Below, in pieces: positions 12,660 through 26,390 of a stretch of DNA of 64,000 nucleotides. This DNA is from Lineus longissimus (lineage: Eukaryota; Nemertea; Pilidiophora; Heteronemertea; Lineidae). The position numbers and the translations under genes are program-made. The stretch lies in assembly GCF_910592395.1 (NCBI RefSeq), contig NC_088308.1:15889501-15953500 (forward strand). The letters are read 5' to 3'. Position 1 is the stretch's first letter, and every line of letters begins with the position of its first letter. The notes below the pieces were generated by a model. That model did no database searches. It worked only from the letters and a program-made list of their open reading frames with translations, and was not told where the DNA came from.

Positions 12660-14235
12660 CCGACAACCATTCACCAATCTGGGGGATTTAAGATTGATGC
12701 TTGTGCACGACGATACGTGTCTTGCCAACAACAATCACCGTTCTAGGGAATTTGACTTTGACGTATAAACATTGATGTTTCGGCACGGCGATACATGTAT
12801 TTCCAACAACATTCACCGTTCAGTGGGATTCGACTTTGACGCAAGAAAAATGGTTGAGCACGCCGATGCATGTCTCGCCAATAACATTCACCGTTCTAGG
12901 TGACTTGACTTTGACGTATAAATATTGATGTTTTGGCACGACGATACAATTTCCAACAACATTCACCGTTCAATAGGATTTTACTTTGACGTATAAATAT
13001 TGATGTATGTGCACGACGATACATGTCTTGCCAACAACATTCACCATTCAGTGGGATTCGACTTTGACGTATAAATATTGATGGTTGGGCACGACGATAC
13101 AATTTCCAACAACATTCACCGTTCTCGGGGATTTGACTTTGACGCCAGAATAATGGTTGGGCACGACGATACATGTCTTGCCAACAACATTCACCGTTCA
13201 GTGGGATTCGACTTTGACGCAAGAATAATGGTTGGGCACGACGCTCCATGTCTTGCCAACAACATTCACCGTTCTAGGTGACTTGACTTTGACGTATAAA
13301 CATTGATGGTTGGGCACGACGATACAATTTCCAACAACATTCACCGTTCTAGGGGATTTGACTTTGACGCCAGAATAATGGTTGTGCGCGACGATACATG
13401 TCTTGCCAACAACATTCACCGTTCAGTGGGATTCGACTTTGACGCAAGAATAATGGTTGGGCACGACGCTCCATGTCTTGCCAACAACATTCACTGTTCT
13501 AGGTGACTTGACTTTGACGTATAAACATTGATGGTTGGGCACGACGATACAATTTCCAACAACATTCACCGTTCTCGGGGATTTGACTTTGACGCCAGAA
13601 TAATGGTTGGGCACGACGATACATGTCTTGCCAACAACATTCACCGTTCAGTGAGATTCGACTTTGACGCAAGAATAATGGTTGGGCACGACGCTCCATG
13701 TCTTGCCAACAACATTCACCGTTCTAGGTGACTTGACTTTGACGTATAAATATTGATGGTTGGGCACGACGATACAATTTCCAACAACATTCACCGTTCT
13801 AGGGGATTTGACTTTGACGCCAGAATAATGGTTGGGCACGACGATACATGTCTTGCCAACAACATTCACCGTTCAGTGGGATTCGACTTTGACGTATGAA
13901 TATTGATGGTTGGGCACGATGATACAATTTCCAACAACATTAACCGTTCTAGGGGATTTGACTTTGACGCAAGAATAATGGTTGGGCACGACGATGCATG
14001 TCTTGCCAACAACATTCACCGTTCTTGGGCACTTGACTTTGACGTATAAACATTGATGTTTGGGCACGACGATACATGTATTTCCAACAACATTCACCGT
14101 TCAGTGGGATTCGACTTTGACGCAAGAATGATGGTTTGGCACGACGATACCTGTACATGTTTATCCAACAATATTCACCGTTCAGTGGGATTCGATTGAT
14201 GTTTGGGCTAGACGATACATGTACTTCCAACAACA
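12660..14235. repeat. Minisatellite array with 225-bp higher-order unit
   Basis: About 21 monomers built on gggcacgacgatacatg, ccaacaacattcaccgttc and gactttgacg. In the centre, three monomer types of 72, 75 and 78 bp alternate and repeat as a 225-bp block, for example at 13078, 13303 and 13528. The flanks hold single, more diverged monomers. All lengths are multiples of three, so long open frames run through the array on both strands; these are repeat artefacts without known protein content. Confidence 0.92.
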
Positions 14236-14239
14236 GTTT

Positions 14240-17200
14240 CGAGTTTCATCCCTGTTTTGTCCCCAATTGTTTCTACATACTCCTCAATTTCAATTTAGTT
14301 TCTAGTGTTGTAATTATACGAAATTTAGCTTTACGGTAAAAACGTCAAAATGGCAGATATTGAAAAAGGTCATTTCACTCATTACTTCAGCAATGATATT
14401 TCTCGTAACTTGAAATGATAGAGTGGATTTTACGACTTGAAGCCGCAGGCTGTGTTTGAGGAATGCAGGATAGATCCCAGAGGGATCATTTCGTAGCGGT
14501 TTAATCATTAAAGTCCCATCAAATCAACAACAAAATTCTGAGTGTAACATCTAAAACTGCCGGAAAAGGTGAACACACATCTGCTGTATATTCACTCGGA
14601 GTCGTTCCAACAGGAAAATTATTAATTTTCGGCGTCAAAGTGAAAGTTACAGCCCAATTGGGAAGCGTTAAATTGGTAATGAGCTGCTCTACGATAATGC
14701 CTTCTCTGCGTAGCTGTGAGTTTTATTTTCTATCGGATAGGTACCCAATGCGCCATAAACACGCTGGAGTCAGTTACGAACCTCGCTGATTGCTTTCAAA
14801 CGACCCTTAGCTAGCTATTTGATTTAATACTTGAAACGTTAAAACTAATAGTCATGAATGCGGCACTGTAAAAGTCGTGTGTCTTGTTGAGATGGAGTTG
14901 TAATGGAGGAGTAAATAGATTTGCCTGGATCGAAAGGAGATACGGTGGCGTCTCATCTTTCAAGAATGAATGGGACGCTAATGTACCCACGCCGGGTGTC
15001 ATCTTGGGAAAAGTGGGTCAATCACAATGTTGGTTTAAACACTTGGACGTATTTTTAAAAGGTGCGGTAGGCTGCAGACCGAGATTTACTCGTGGCCTCT
15101 ATATATATGATCAAAATTCTAGCTTCTTGCCCATAAAGTCCAACCTCTTAAAATTTGAGGCAACACTTTGGGACCTGCTCGGTTGTCTTTCAATGCATGA
15201 GATTGACGAGTCGGAAAACTGCGTTACAAAGGTTGCTTCACTATCTGAAAGACGAAAACCACTATTTATGGCGACTAATGGAATAAAGTCTATTTTGACA
15301 ACGCATAGATTCCTTCCACTTCCGTCTGCTTTGTATTCCGGAATGAATGCACATGATTCTGTCATTGGTCGAAATCATGAATTATTTCCGGGTGGTTTGC
15401 TAATTTCCATGAAGCCAAATGGAATAATAGTTAAAATTTATGAGTCCATATTTGACCTTTAACCATGAGTTAGAATGGCGGTGTGCGGGTTGTCGATGGT
15501 TTAATCACTCTAACAAAGTGGACACATTGTAACCATGAATGCAATACAATAGGGCGATTATGAAACATGGATTGGCCATAGAGTCGTTGTCAGACTGACA
15601 ATGGTTCCCTTACAAACCACCGATACAGTCTTAGCAATTTCAGTAGAATATTCGCGCTAGTTCGACTGACCGGTCTCCCACGTGTAATGCAATTGTTAGC
15701 AAGCGACACTTTGAACACGTGACAGTTCATGACACTGATAAGATGCTGAATACGATGATTAGATGAGATTATATAGTGGACTGCTTAACAATATCAATAT
15801 ATTACCTCAAAATCATTTAGAAAAAATGCAAAGGAGAACATTCCAGTTTCCGACATTTACAAGATTATTTACAAGACATCATCGATGGTTCGTGTAATCT
15901 ATTCCTTAACAACCACTAGGGATCAAATAAACGCAATTCGTCTTTCCACCGTTCAGGCTTAGAGCTAGAATCATCATTTCCCTTGTCAGAAACCGAATCA
16001 TTTAAGGTTGATATTCGCTGTTGGGTTCCATACAGAATGATAAAACTATTCTATAATGTATCGAGATTAAAACTGTCAGTATTTATTGCCCAAGGTAAAT
16101 GTTCAGCTAACGGATATTCGTGAACGTTGTCAGGTTAAGGCCAAGAGGGATTATTTTTTTTAATAGGTTTGTTCATCTCCTGATTTATTAAGAAACAGAA
16201 TTGTTTTAGTTTTTATAATGTTTTTCCCCCACTTTGTTTATGGAAGGAATTAATTGATACAAAACAAAAACATTACCACCCCCTCCCCCCACAACCACAA
16301 TAACCCCCCCCCCCAGAAAAATTTAAAAATGTATATGCACTAAGATGCAATTACAGGCAATTCTCGAAAATCAAATCACTGGTAATTATATGTCCCCGGA
16401 CTAGAATATTGTTGCTCTGATATATCTATGGGTTTTCAAGCCATTTCTAGGAGACATCTGTCATCAATGTGAGAAGGTACTGGTTTCTTTTCTCAATCCT
16501 GCATGGGAAACTTCAAAGTTCAACATTCAAGGGCGACGAAATTTAGCAACAGCAATAAAATGCATGCAATTTCAATAATAAGGCGTTTCTCAGTATCTCG
16601 AGGGCCAATATTTCGATAGCAAGCCATGCAGGCCGGGGAAATGTCTCATATCGCTCGGCAGTCACGCATTTTAAATGGACTATTCTGATCCCCTACATCT
16701 GTTCAACAATTATCATAAGAAAGGTTTGTTATGGTTGTTGGTCGTCTAAAGATCGACTATTCTTTGGCCCTCCCATCCTTTCGCTAGGGTGAGCAAGATA
16801 GTCGTTAATTTTCTGGCTGGTTTGTGGCATTGTGTGGGGTAACATTATTGTCCATTTGCTTGTAATCCCAGACCAGTCTGACGCTATTTTTGCACACTCC
16901 TGTAGAAAAGAATCCATAATTGAATCTATTATAAGTTTGAATGATTTTATTATAACTGTATCTGATTAAAACGAGAAAATTGAAAGGTAATGCACATTTC
17001 ACTAAGTGAATATAGCTGAACAGAAATATTCACAAATGGACAAGGATCTTACCGATTACATTATATATATCAGTCAATATGCAGATCTTTTTATAGTGTA
17101 TTTGTGAGACATGCTGTCGTATGGCTTATCTTGTAATGTACTTGAGCCCCATTTCTTGGTCTTAGAACACGAGTAGCGATGGTGTACCCCACACAACCAA

Positions 17201-18150
17201 ATAGTAACGGGACATATCTGTGCCACCGGAACACGGGCTCTTTGTCATTACACGGCGAAGAGCCTTCCAGTCAGAATTAGTGTACCTTTGCCGTGGTTAC
17301 CGACAGCCAGTTAGCCGCTTGGGTTTTATGAGACCTTTGGGTGCCATAGAGCACATCGCCCAATGACTGGATGGCACACACGGCAGTGATTTTCGTCATG
17401 CTAATGCTTGTCGTGAGTATAGATCTGTCACGATTGGTTTGCCATCTCTTAAGATAATTTCTTGTCTGTGTATTCAATTAGGGTGGAGATGAGATGGAGG
17501 AAATGGCGTCTTTTTAGACACTACGGATAGTCACTCTTTACTCGTACACGTGGGGAACATCTCCGCAATGTGGCATGGCAGACAGGCAATGATAACTTTG
17601 AGTCGTCGCTGTAGAGCTACATTGCATTTTCTACGACAGAAGAGCGACACTCAAATGTGCAGGCGATAGCCCGATTCATTGGCGTCGCTTGACTCGACGG
17701 GTGTATGGCGGAGAAAGCTAGATTGAGCTGTGCCGACACTCGGCCGAATATTCAATGTGCGCAACGTTTTACAAATACAAATAAAAACGTGTGATATCTT
17801 GCTAAATCTTATCGATTTTCACCTGTTTTTACACCCATTGATTGGCTGAGCAAATTTGGAAGTCATCGTTGAAATCAACGAAGACGCGCAGCTAAATAGA
17901 CGGACAACTCGTAAATATAGCTACATAAGACTTGGTAATAAGTGCCGTAGCCGAAAACTTGGGCGATAGCCCGAAATAGTGACAACTCGTACTAGGATCC
18001 TCGTCTTACTGATAATGCTGTTAGACGAGGACACTTTTTGATGACTGATAACTTGAGCTCACCCAGATGAGCTAAATGTATTGATATTGACAACCTGGCG
18101 AATCTAATAGATGCAGGTAAAATATTTGACAATAAAATCCTCAAAGATCA
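14240..18150. other. Intergenic DNA with one unassigned open frame
   Basis: No gene is supported. It contains a 192-codon open stretch (listed separately) and C-rich tracts near 16270-16315. Otherwise it is AT-rich single-copy-looking sequence. Confidence 0.35.
14884..15462 (+). other. Unassigned 192-codon open reading frame
   Basis: This is open for 192 codons but begins only at a TTG, with no ATG near the start. I recognise no domain, signal peptide or membrane segment. In 64 kb of six-frame sequence, one chance frame of this length is not surprising, so it is recorded rather than called a gene. A splice-bounded exon inside it cannot be excluded. Confidence 0.15.
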
Positions 18151-18335
18151 CAATAGGTCGGCGAGGTCAGCGGCAGAGTGGTTCTAGATCGCCGAGCTTA
18201 TCAGTCAGGAGGTCGTGGGTTCGCCTCTTGGAAGGACTATCACTTTCTAATCTCTGTGTCCTTGGGCAAGACCCGTGAACGGATTTGCTTTTCCTGCCAC
18301 GATCGAGTAATAGGATATACCATGTTGGCTAAGAT
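18150..18335 (+). repeat. tRNA-derived SINE-like element
   Basis: It has a degenerate RNA polymerase III promoter: a box A-like ggcagagtgg near 18170 and a box B-like gtgggttcgcctc near 18217, at normal tRNA spacing. A body with gtgtccttgggcaagacc follows, a motif common in tRNA-derived SINE bodies. It is not a functional tRNA because the acceptor stem does not pair. Confidence 0.7.
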
Positions 18336-18339
18336 GGGT

Positions 18340-21300
18340 TTTTTAAAATTTGTAATTGTAATTTTCTCTCAACGATTACTAAAACACACCACAACGAGCA
18401 ATGATATTTGCAATTCCATACACCATCACAAAAGTCTGTGGAAAGTCGTCATAATTTTTAAAAAGCAAAAACCATAGAATAAGGCAGGTTAAACAAAACA
18501 TTGGTTCAGAAGACGCCCGAACTCTTTCTCTAGAATTGGTGAGCAACTGTATCTAATGCGTTGAACACTCATCCCAGCAATAATATCCGCCCACCTCGGG
18601 CGGATTGATAAGTCACCGCTCTCTGTATTCAAGACGCGAGAAGTGCGCATACTTTAATATTTTGATCTCTCTTATGCGCTGTCCCTCGAGACGAACGAAT
18701 ACGAGTCAGGACCAGCCGGGCGGAAAACTTATTGAAATCACATTAATTTTTATGATGCAGTAAGTGAACAGATCTATCCAATGGAAAACCGAAGGCCTAT
18801 TAATTTCTCGCTTCTAATTCTCCAGTGTACATTTTTGCACTAATGTGCTCATTATCAAATCACGGAGGAGATGGGTAATTTTAGGCTCTGATGACTACGG
18901 ACATTCGCCTCGATTCAATCTGACAGCCGTAAATCTGTGATTTTGGCGCAGGAATTCATTAACTGGCATCGCCATTTTCCATTATTTTTGACACGCTGAG
19001 ATGTCCGCCGTGGACGTGTTTATTTGCTCCTTTGCCAACGTTTCACAGGTTACGGGTATTGTCGTCTTCGATCAAATGTCCCATTCAATTTAGCTGTACA
19101 TGTATCGGTAATAAAGTCGGAGAGTTAGCCTTAAAGGAGTCTACTTCATGTCCAGGCGACCGATTTGCAGCAGTTTAATGATTGGTATATTGATGGGACG
19201 ATAGTCATAATGTTTGGTGGTTAGACTAGTAGGATGTTTATGATGGATAATGTGTCTGCTGCACCAGACTGTCCTGCAACTGTGAATATCTACAAAATCG
19301 TACAGCATCTTTGACTGATTAACAGCTGAAAATGACAAGGGTAGCATCCCTTTAACATGTCGTAGATAAGAGAAATGATTCGGTGTCCTCGGGAGTGACG
19401 GTGACGCACTGGAGCACGAAATCAACTCAGACTAGGCGATGAAGAGAAATTCACTAGATCATCCCGCCATCAGCCGAGGATGCTATGCTTATCAGCACAC
19501 TGATGGCAAATTGAATTTGGAAAAAAGCTCGAGCGCAAATTAATTTTTGGATGCACCAGACGGGTTTGTAGCGCGTTCATGAATTTTGCATGGGGAAAAA
19601 TCTGATTGGGAGCGGTCTAACGTGTTCAGAGTAGCTCAGAAAACTACTGTTATCAAGGCTGAAAGAAATGAATAATACAAAATGTAACGATGTTACGAGT
19701 GGTATGGGCATTCAAATACGGAGCAAGTATTTTTTTTCCTTGTTTTGAACATTTTCAATGCAGCCGTTAAACATTATACTCTTGTTTTTTTTTAAAGCAT
19801 AAAAGCTGTCGAGTGATATGCAGAGTCTTTCAATCAATTTATTCACCGTGATTTATTTGAAAGACTCTGAAATATGTAAGTTACATTATTTCCTGAATTT
19901 ATGGCGTTGAAATTTATTGCGATTGCCAATCAGTTTGAATAGGGCAGTAATTACCCCTGATTTACTGAATGACGTCATCAATCTTATTAGGGAAATCCAG
20001 TTATAATGAGAAAATAAGAATGATGGTCGAATTAAATCAATTTTTTCTCAAATTAACACACTATGCATGTAAAGTGGGATACCTGATAATCAACTAACAC
20101 TCATACTGAACTTCCAGCGGTATTGCCTCCGTAGCCTCCGCGTGTTGTCTGAAAGCTGAGCAATGTCAATTTATTGAGGGTCACGTCAATATGCTCCACC
20201 AGAACTAGTATCAACAGAAAGTCATGGAAGACAATACACAATGTACATGTAATTAGTGGCATGATGGAATTTGGTCACACACTGTTTCTAAATCCACGGC
20301 AATCAGGGAATTATTCGATGACGTCACAGCCAATCAGACAGCCACAGCCAATTTCGACAGCCTATCAGATGTCAGTTGTTCAATCTTGCCGACGTTTCCA
20401 GGAAATGAATATGAACATCTGATAGATCCGCTAATACGGTGAGCCTTCAACTCGTAAAACATGTATCTTTAGTTCATAGGGCTTGCGATACTGTATCAGT
20501 CGTGTCTTGCAGAAAAGTCATTTCCCCCTACTTTTTTTAATAACGTGTATTTGGGTTTTTCACACCACAAAGGAATCAGCCAATAAAAGCTTTTGAAACG
20601 TTTTGTTATGGTACATATTTTTAAAAAACTCGGATCTCCTCCACATGGATGACGTTGTTATTACAGTGTTAAACAATCTTTTAGCGAGGCTTCTTGTTAC
20701 GACATTTTGAGGGTAGTGACAATAATTGAAATTTGTTTGTTTGATTAGTTGCATATTTATTTATCGATATAAGGTTTCAGGACAGACCGGGGTTAAAGTG
20801 TCAAGTCGGATGATAACCTATATCGCAGTTGATATCAGAGCCAAGTTGATATCAGGGCCCAGTCTGCTGCGAAGCATTAACTAAATAAATGCAACATTAT
20901 AATTATGGCCACATGATATTTACTAAAGTAGCGATTCCAACAGGTCGAAGAAGAAAGAACATCGCATTAAAAAAATGACCCCTGGACCATCAGCCATATT
21001 TGACATAATTGCTCTCCACATTCTGTATCGATACGCGTATTCAGCGCACGTGCCCTTCATCCTCAACTCGGCTCACACTCCACTTGTACAAGATCTGAAT
21101 CACAAGTCAAGAGTTCTCACGTCACAAAAATATATTTGATCCAATTTGCCTCAAACATGATCCTAATTATTTCCAAGCTTGATATAATGATTAGGGCCCT
21201 TGACAGGCTGCTACAATACGCAAACTAATAAGTTGATAGCCTGATCGCTAGCTCGCCAATTTGGACTCGAGCCTTACATTGACTATGCACTGTTTCCAAT

Positions 21301-22830
21301 GAATGGACCCGTAGTCCATTTTCCTGACGAATTCGAACCCAACGTTCGGTCCAACTGACTAGCACTAACCCAATGTATCAGCAATGAAGCCTATGTCCTT
21401 GGTTAGTAAAATAAAATGCATGCTTCGTGTCACCAACTGACCGATTGGTTGGCCAGGATAAACTGGTCAAGTTGACCAAATACTGTTTGTCAGATGAACG
21501 CAAATAGCCAGATGGCTTAAATCAAAAGCCACGTGAAACGCAGTACATCTGTATACAGGGGATGGCCAAAAAAACTACAAGCATTTTATCAGTGCGTTAG
21601 AACCAGTGTTAGGAGAATCTTCCCAGGACAAAAATGTGGCCAAGATATCCCAATTGGACCCAGTAGCTTCATAATGAAACAAAGTCGGAAGTAATTTGAG
21701 AGCCGAAAGAATACTGATTCTTTGTTTTGGAACATCTGTAAAATACTTAGATTTTTAAAATACCTCTTAAATTCTCGCGGCACCCAGTTACATGGCTGAG
21801 TGAAACCAATAAATTGCGTACAGTCAATGATGTGACGTTAAGAATTCGTCCCAAGCTCGGATGGAAGCCAATGCTAATCTAATGGGCGAGTAAACTAATA
21901 CGATTAATAGGAACATTGCCTCCTGTATGGGATAAGAACCCCGGGTTTATTTGGAAAGGAAATGAGCACTGCCTTGTCAATTATCACATTTATTGGTTAA
22001 AATATTCACATTTACGTTTGTGGTTTCGGGACAAATGCAATATTAGGTTGACAAAAGTGATATTTGATTATTGGCAAATGATCTGATTAAATGTCACAAT
22101 GAAGCATTGAACGTGATATAAGTTTAATTGGTTTTTCGCGTTCTGTGTGCGCAACTTTTGAGAGTTGCGATATGATCTGGAGCTAGGTATGGAGAGAGGT
22201 GGTTTGAATAGCGAGTATTGAGGACTTGGGGCTGACCACGGATACCATTGTGGGGTGTATTAACCGTAAGGAGATGTCGGCGGAACTCGGCGCTTTTGAA
22301 AAGAAAACATCATCAAGCAGCTATTAATGATTTGATTAAAGTGTTTGTTAATAGAGACATGGGACTGCGGTATCAAGGGATTGTGATATCAATTGCGAAT
22401 GACGCGGACCCGAGACATTTCAATAAAACTAATTTCCTTGATAGGGCAACTTTCACATTAATCATTGGTAATTTGAGTAATTTACATGAAAAAATATTCT
22501 TTATATGTCAGTTTGCAGAAATATTCAGCTAATGTCTTTTGTCCGTATGCACTTTTTGTTCGGCAGTTTCTATCGCCTTTTTCTCCCATTGGCGTAAAGT
22601 ATTTATTTTTGCTGGGGATATTTCTTGGGAAACCTCCCGCCTCTTCTTAAATCTTGACTGGCCTTTTCTTCGTTGCACGCTCTGGCTGTAGACACAAAAA
22701 GTACTAAAAGCAATTTGATTGCCGAGTGCATCCATTGTATTATTAGATTGAATTTTTCATAACTTACATACATTCCTTCTCCAACTACTCGTCAAATCGC
22801 CAAATCTTCTTTTGATTTCAGATTTGGCAG
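18340..22830. other. Intergenic DNA, no gene seen
   Basis: No coding feature is supported. It includes a hairpin at 19821-19869 (listed separately). Stretches around 18780-19080 look unique and evenly composed and could be regulatory, but no specific site can be named. Confidence 0.35.
19821..19869. repeat. Hairpin with CAGAGTCTTTCAA arms
   Basis: cagagtctttcaa (19821-19833) is exactly reverse-complemented at 19857-19869, with a 23-nt loop. The same word recurs at 24289-24300 and 43407, the latter again as a hairpin. Confidence 0.7.
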
Positions 22831-22833
22831 GTA

Positions 22834-23018
22834 TACAGGGTGTCTCAAAAAACGTATACCCACCTTGAATCATCGATTACATGTATATGTAAACTACTAA
22901 ATTTTATTTAAAGTGTAGAATGTCATTTGAAAGAGCTGGATTTACTCTTTTAAATGACACCCTAAACATGCATTTATTTTCACGGGTTGTTACTGACTTT
23001 TTTCGGAGCCACCCTGTA
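22834..23018. mobile_element. Small TIR element (MITE) starting TACAGGGTG, TA-flanked
   Basis: The 185-bp element begins tacagggtgtctc and ends gagccaccctgta, which is the inverted complement with one mismatch. It is flanked by TA on both sides, the target duplication of Tc1/mariner-type insertion. An internal near-perfect hairpin (about 22919-22963) lies in the centre. It has no coding capacity, so it is a non-autonomous copy. Confidence 0.72.
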
Positions 23019-23024
23019 TATAGC

Positions 23025-25000
23025 CCCAACGAAAAATCCTGACTATGAAATCCCGGGCTCTCCTGGCAGTAGGCCAAATGCATGTCGAACTCATAACAAC
23101 CTCTGTTGTAAATCTAAGAGCATGCTGGTGTCAAGAATGAACATGTATGTCTGTTTTTTTACTTCTTGTACACTAGACCCATTATGTAAGATCTGTTGGC
23201 CACGTGAAAATGGTGTCAAGAAACTGAAAGGTAGTTGTTAAATGCATCTCTTTCAAGTGAAAGCGAAAATCGAAAAGCAATATGCATCATGTCACTCAAG
23301 TGCAAGCTTGCTGGTGGCAGATACATGCATTTCTCATTTAACACGCCTGTACAAAATTCTGTATTTTGGCATTGAGGGCAATGGTCTTACAGTTGTTTCT
23401 CTTGCGAAAGTACTCCCCGCGTGACAGAAAAAAATACTCTGGTTATTTTGCCTGATCTATTTGAATCATGCTATTATTTTATTTAAAGTTAAGCCACTAC
23501 TGAGACACCAGTTGCAACAACCCAAGTCATATCAAGGGATTTTATTTTAATCGGTTTTTTCTTCTAAAGAAGATGAAACACGAAGTTAACTAAATTTGAG
23601 AGTGAAGATCAACATCTTGCTTCCTGTCCGTTCCGCGTACCAACATGTCTCTGAGGGCGTAACAACTATTATTCAATATGTACAAAACGCCTGGTAAACC
23701 AAACCATTGCTTAATAGCACATTTCCTACCAATTAATTTCGCATTTTCTTTTATTTAGGAGAAGAGTAAAAACTCCAAAATAATGTAACTTAATTTCTTG
23801 CGTGTGCCACATAGGTGAATTGTCTCCTCATAAGACAATTGTTATTTTTACGGTGTTCCTCCAACCCATGTTGCGACCACGTGTTGGGCATGTTGTGTGT
23901 GTTAAACCCACCTCATCATTCATCAATACACCTTTAACAAGAAAAGGTAACTTGATATATTGATATCAATGGAGTTCCTTAACAAGAAAGTGGTAAAGAC
24001 ATGGGATTGTCCAAAAGAAATGACGCAAAAAATATTGTATAAACGTATCTTCATTAAACGGTATTCAATTGTAAGTTAACAACAATAGACAATCATATTT
24101 TCGCCTAGCAAACACGCGTGGCGTTTTCCTATTTATCCCTAGCGATTCGGCCATTGTGTTCCTTTCTTTCCTCGTTTATATCATGTCAATGGTGCGTATG
24201 AACGCGGGCGAATCAGGTGAAAGGCCCGCCGCCCGCAGTATTTCCCGTTACTCGCCCTATTCTCCTCACCAACCGCACTTACTACAGCCAGAGTCTTTCA
24301 ATAGAAAAAATAGTTCTTAATCACTTGTTAATTTTTGGGTCATGATGTTGCACTTACTAAAATCCCGATAGGAAACTACCATTAAGAAACAAAACCTCGG
24401 GACTCCGCCTCCAATGTATTTGCGTAAGTCAAAAAGGAAGGGTGGCAAGTCAGCTGCGTATCAAGAATATATGTTTGATTTCCAAAACCACATCATTATC
24501 GAACAGTACTATAAGATAACCGAAACATTGGTGCATGTCTTTTTCTCAAAATGTTTATAATATTGTTAAATTTCCCAATTTTTCCCGTGTCCACAACCAA
24601 TCTTTGTTGGCCAATCCAGCGACCTGCATATATAGCACAATGTAAAGTCCGCGGCAAATCGTGGCAGATTGTTGGTGTCGTTTCGCGGTTTTCGCTTATT
24701 GTATGATACAAAAACGTATCTTCGCTGAGGAATGCCAATACACATATAGCTGCAACCAAGATGATCTTAGGCGTTTAAACAACATGCTTGGAACCTGTCA
24801 GAGGGGTATCGAAATCAATAACAAGAGCAACGCAAGGCGTGGCATATGCCCCCGTGAGCACATTGAGTTGGTGTATTAGGAAAGTGAAGTGTTTTTCAGA
24901 CAACCCCGGGCAGCTGGTGTCATAGCTGACTGGGTTTAGTTGACATCGTGAAAGAGTTATCGTCAGTAATGCCCGCTGTACCCACATAAAAAGTTACATG
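23025..25000. other. Intergenic DNA, no gene seen
   Basis: No coding feature is supported. Short open frames of up to about 87 codons have no recognisable content. Confidence 0.35.
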
Positions 25001-25009
25001 GTTATTACT

Positions 25010-25885
25010 CAAAGCGTTCTCGTTAAAATGAGCGGAAACGAAAAGTTTACAGACGGCTAAAGGATGCACAGACGGCCGGACGCACGGACGGGACGAACGG
25101 ACATCGGTAAAACATAATGCCTCCGCAATGCATTACGAATTGGCGGGGATATAAAAATAAATTTAATCAGAAAAATGGTTCTTCACGCAATTGACGGAAA
25201 CCGATTTCAAGCACGCCGCCCTGGTGGCCATATTGACGATCGGAACAAGCCAGTTTTCGAAAGGAACCTTCTTCCAGTCACACCCAACGCAAATACCAAA
25301 AATAAATTTGATCGGACGAACGGTTCTCCTCGAAATTGACGGAAACTGATTTCAAGCACACCGCCCTGGTCGCCATATTGACAATCGGAACGGGTCTGTT
25401 TTCGAAAGGAACCTTCCTCTAGTCACCCCCAACGTACATACCAAAATGAATTTGAACTGACGAACGGTTCTCCTCGAAATTGACGAAAACTGATTTCAAG
25501 CACGCCGCCCTGGTGGCCATATTGACAATCGGGACGAGCCTGTTTTCGAAAGGAACCTTCCTCTAGTCACCCCCAACGTAAATACCAAAAAGGAATTTGA
25601 TCGGACAAACAGTTCTCCTCGAAATTGACGGAAAACAATTTCAAGCACGCCACCCTGGAGGCCATAATGAGAATCAGAACGAGCCCGTTTTCGGGGAAAG
25701 GAACCTTCCTTTAGTAAAGGTCAACCCACAAAAAAGGTTTCGTGGTTATCGCTAAAAGCGTTCTCCCTAAAATTAGCGGAAACGAAAAGTTTACAGACGC
25801 CTGACACCTAACGCCTGACGGACATCGGTAAAACATAATGCCTCCGCAATGCGTTACGCATTGGTGGGGGCATAAAAATCAAATC
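25010..25885. repeat. Composite repeat: direct flanks around a 145-bp tandem array
   Basis: About 130-bp flanking copies at 25010-25155 and 25750-25880 share aaagcgttctc, gcggaaacgaaaagtttaca, gacatcggtaaaacataatg and cctccgcaatgc. Between them lie about four units of a roughly 145-bp repeat (key words attgacggaaactgatttca and gccctggtggccatattgac) starting near 25190, 25335, 25479 and 25624. It has no coding content. Confidence 0.82.
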
Positions 25886-26229
25886 ATGAGGCAGCTGTGG
25901 TCAACTTCTAACTGGGGAAGTCTTCCACATAGTGTCAGATTGTTGTCCAATGGACGTTCAGTTGACGTCAAACGGACATCAAACCATTAGCTGTGGTTTA
26001 CGCCATTTGACCTGTGACCTTGAAAAGAAGGTTAAATCAACAGCTCATAGGACATGTAATGTATACTTGCTTGTTATCGAAAATGAGATATCACACCTTT
26101 TTTTGGTTTTAATTTTTGGCCCCCTTGTCAAAAATCAGATCGGACCGAAATTCAGTGTCGAATGTCACCTGATCTGGGGGTCCTGTGTATAAAGTCCTAG
26201 CGGTTAAGAAACGTGCCGCTGTTTTTGAA

Positions 26230-26335
26230 ACAGGATACCGACAACGACGACAACGACGACGACGACGGACGACGGACGACGGACGACGGACGACGTACAC
26301 TGCGGTATCGTATCGGCTCCCCTACGGTGAGCCAA
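26230..26335. repeat. GACGACG(GAC) microsatellite ending in a short hairpin
   Basis: A run of cgacaacgacgac then ggacgacggacgacggac repeats is followed by ggctcccctacggtgagcc, a small hairpin. This looks like the end of a repeat family in reverse orientation to the one at 29877; see the findings. Confidence 0.6.
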
Positions 26336-26390
26336 ATATGATATGCTAGTTCCGTGAGCGGTTTGCCAAATATCCCCAGCCAAATTCGTA

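Noticed and set aside
13078-14097. Series of 66-117-codon open frames on both strands in the minisatellite
   Set aside because: They come from repeat units whose lengths are multiples of three; frames on both strands with the same periodicity and no domain are not genes.
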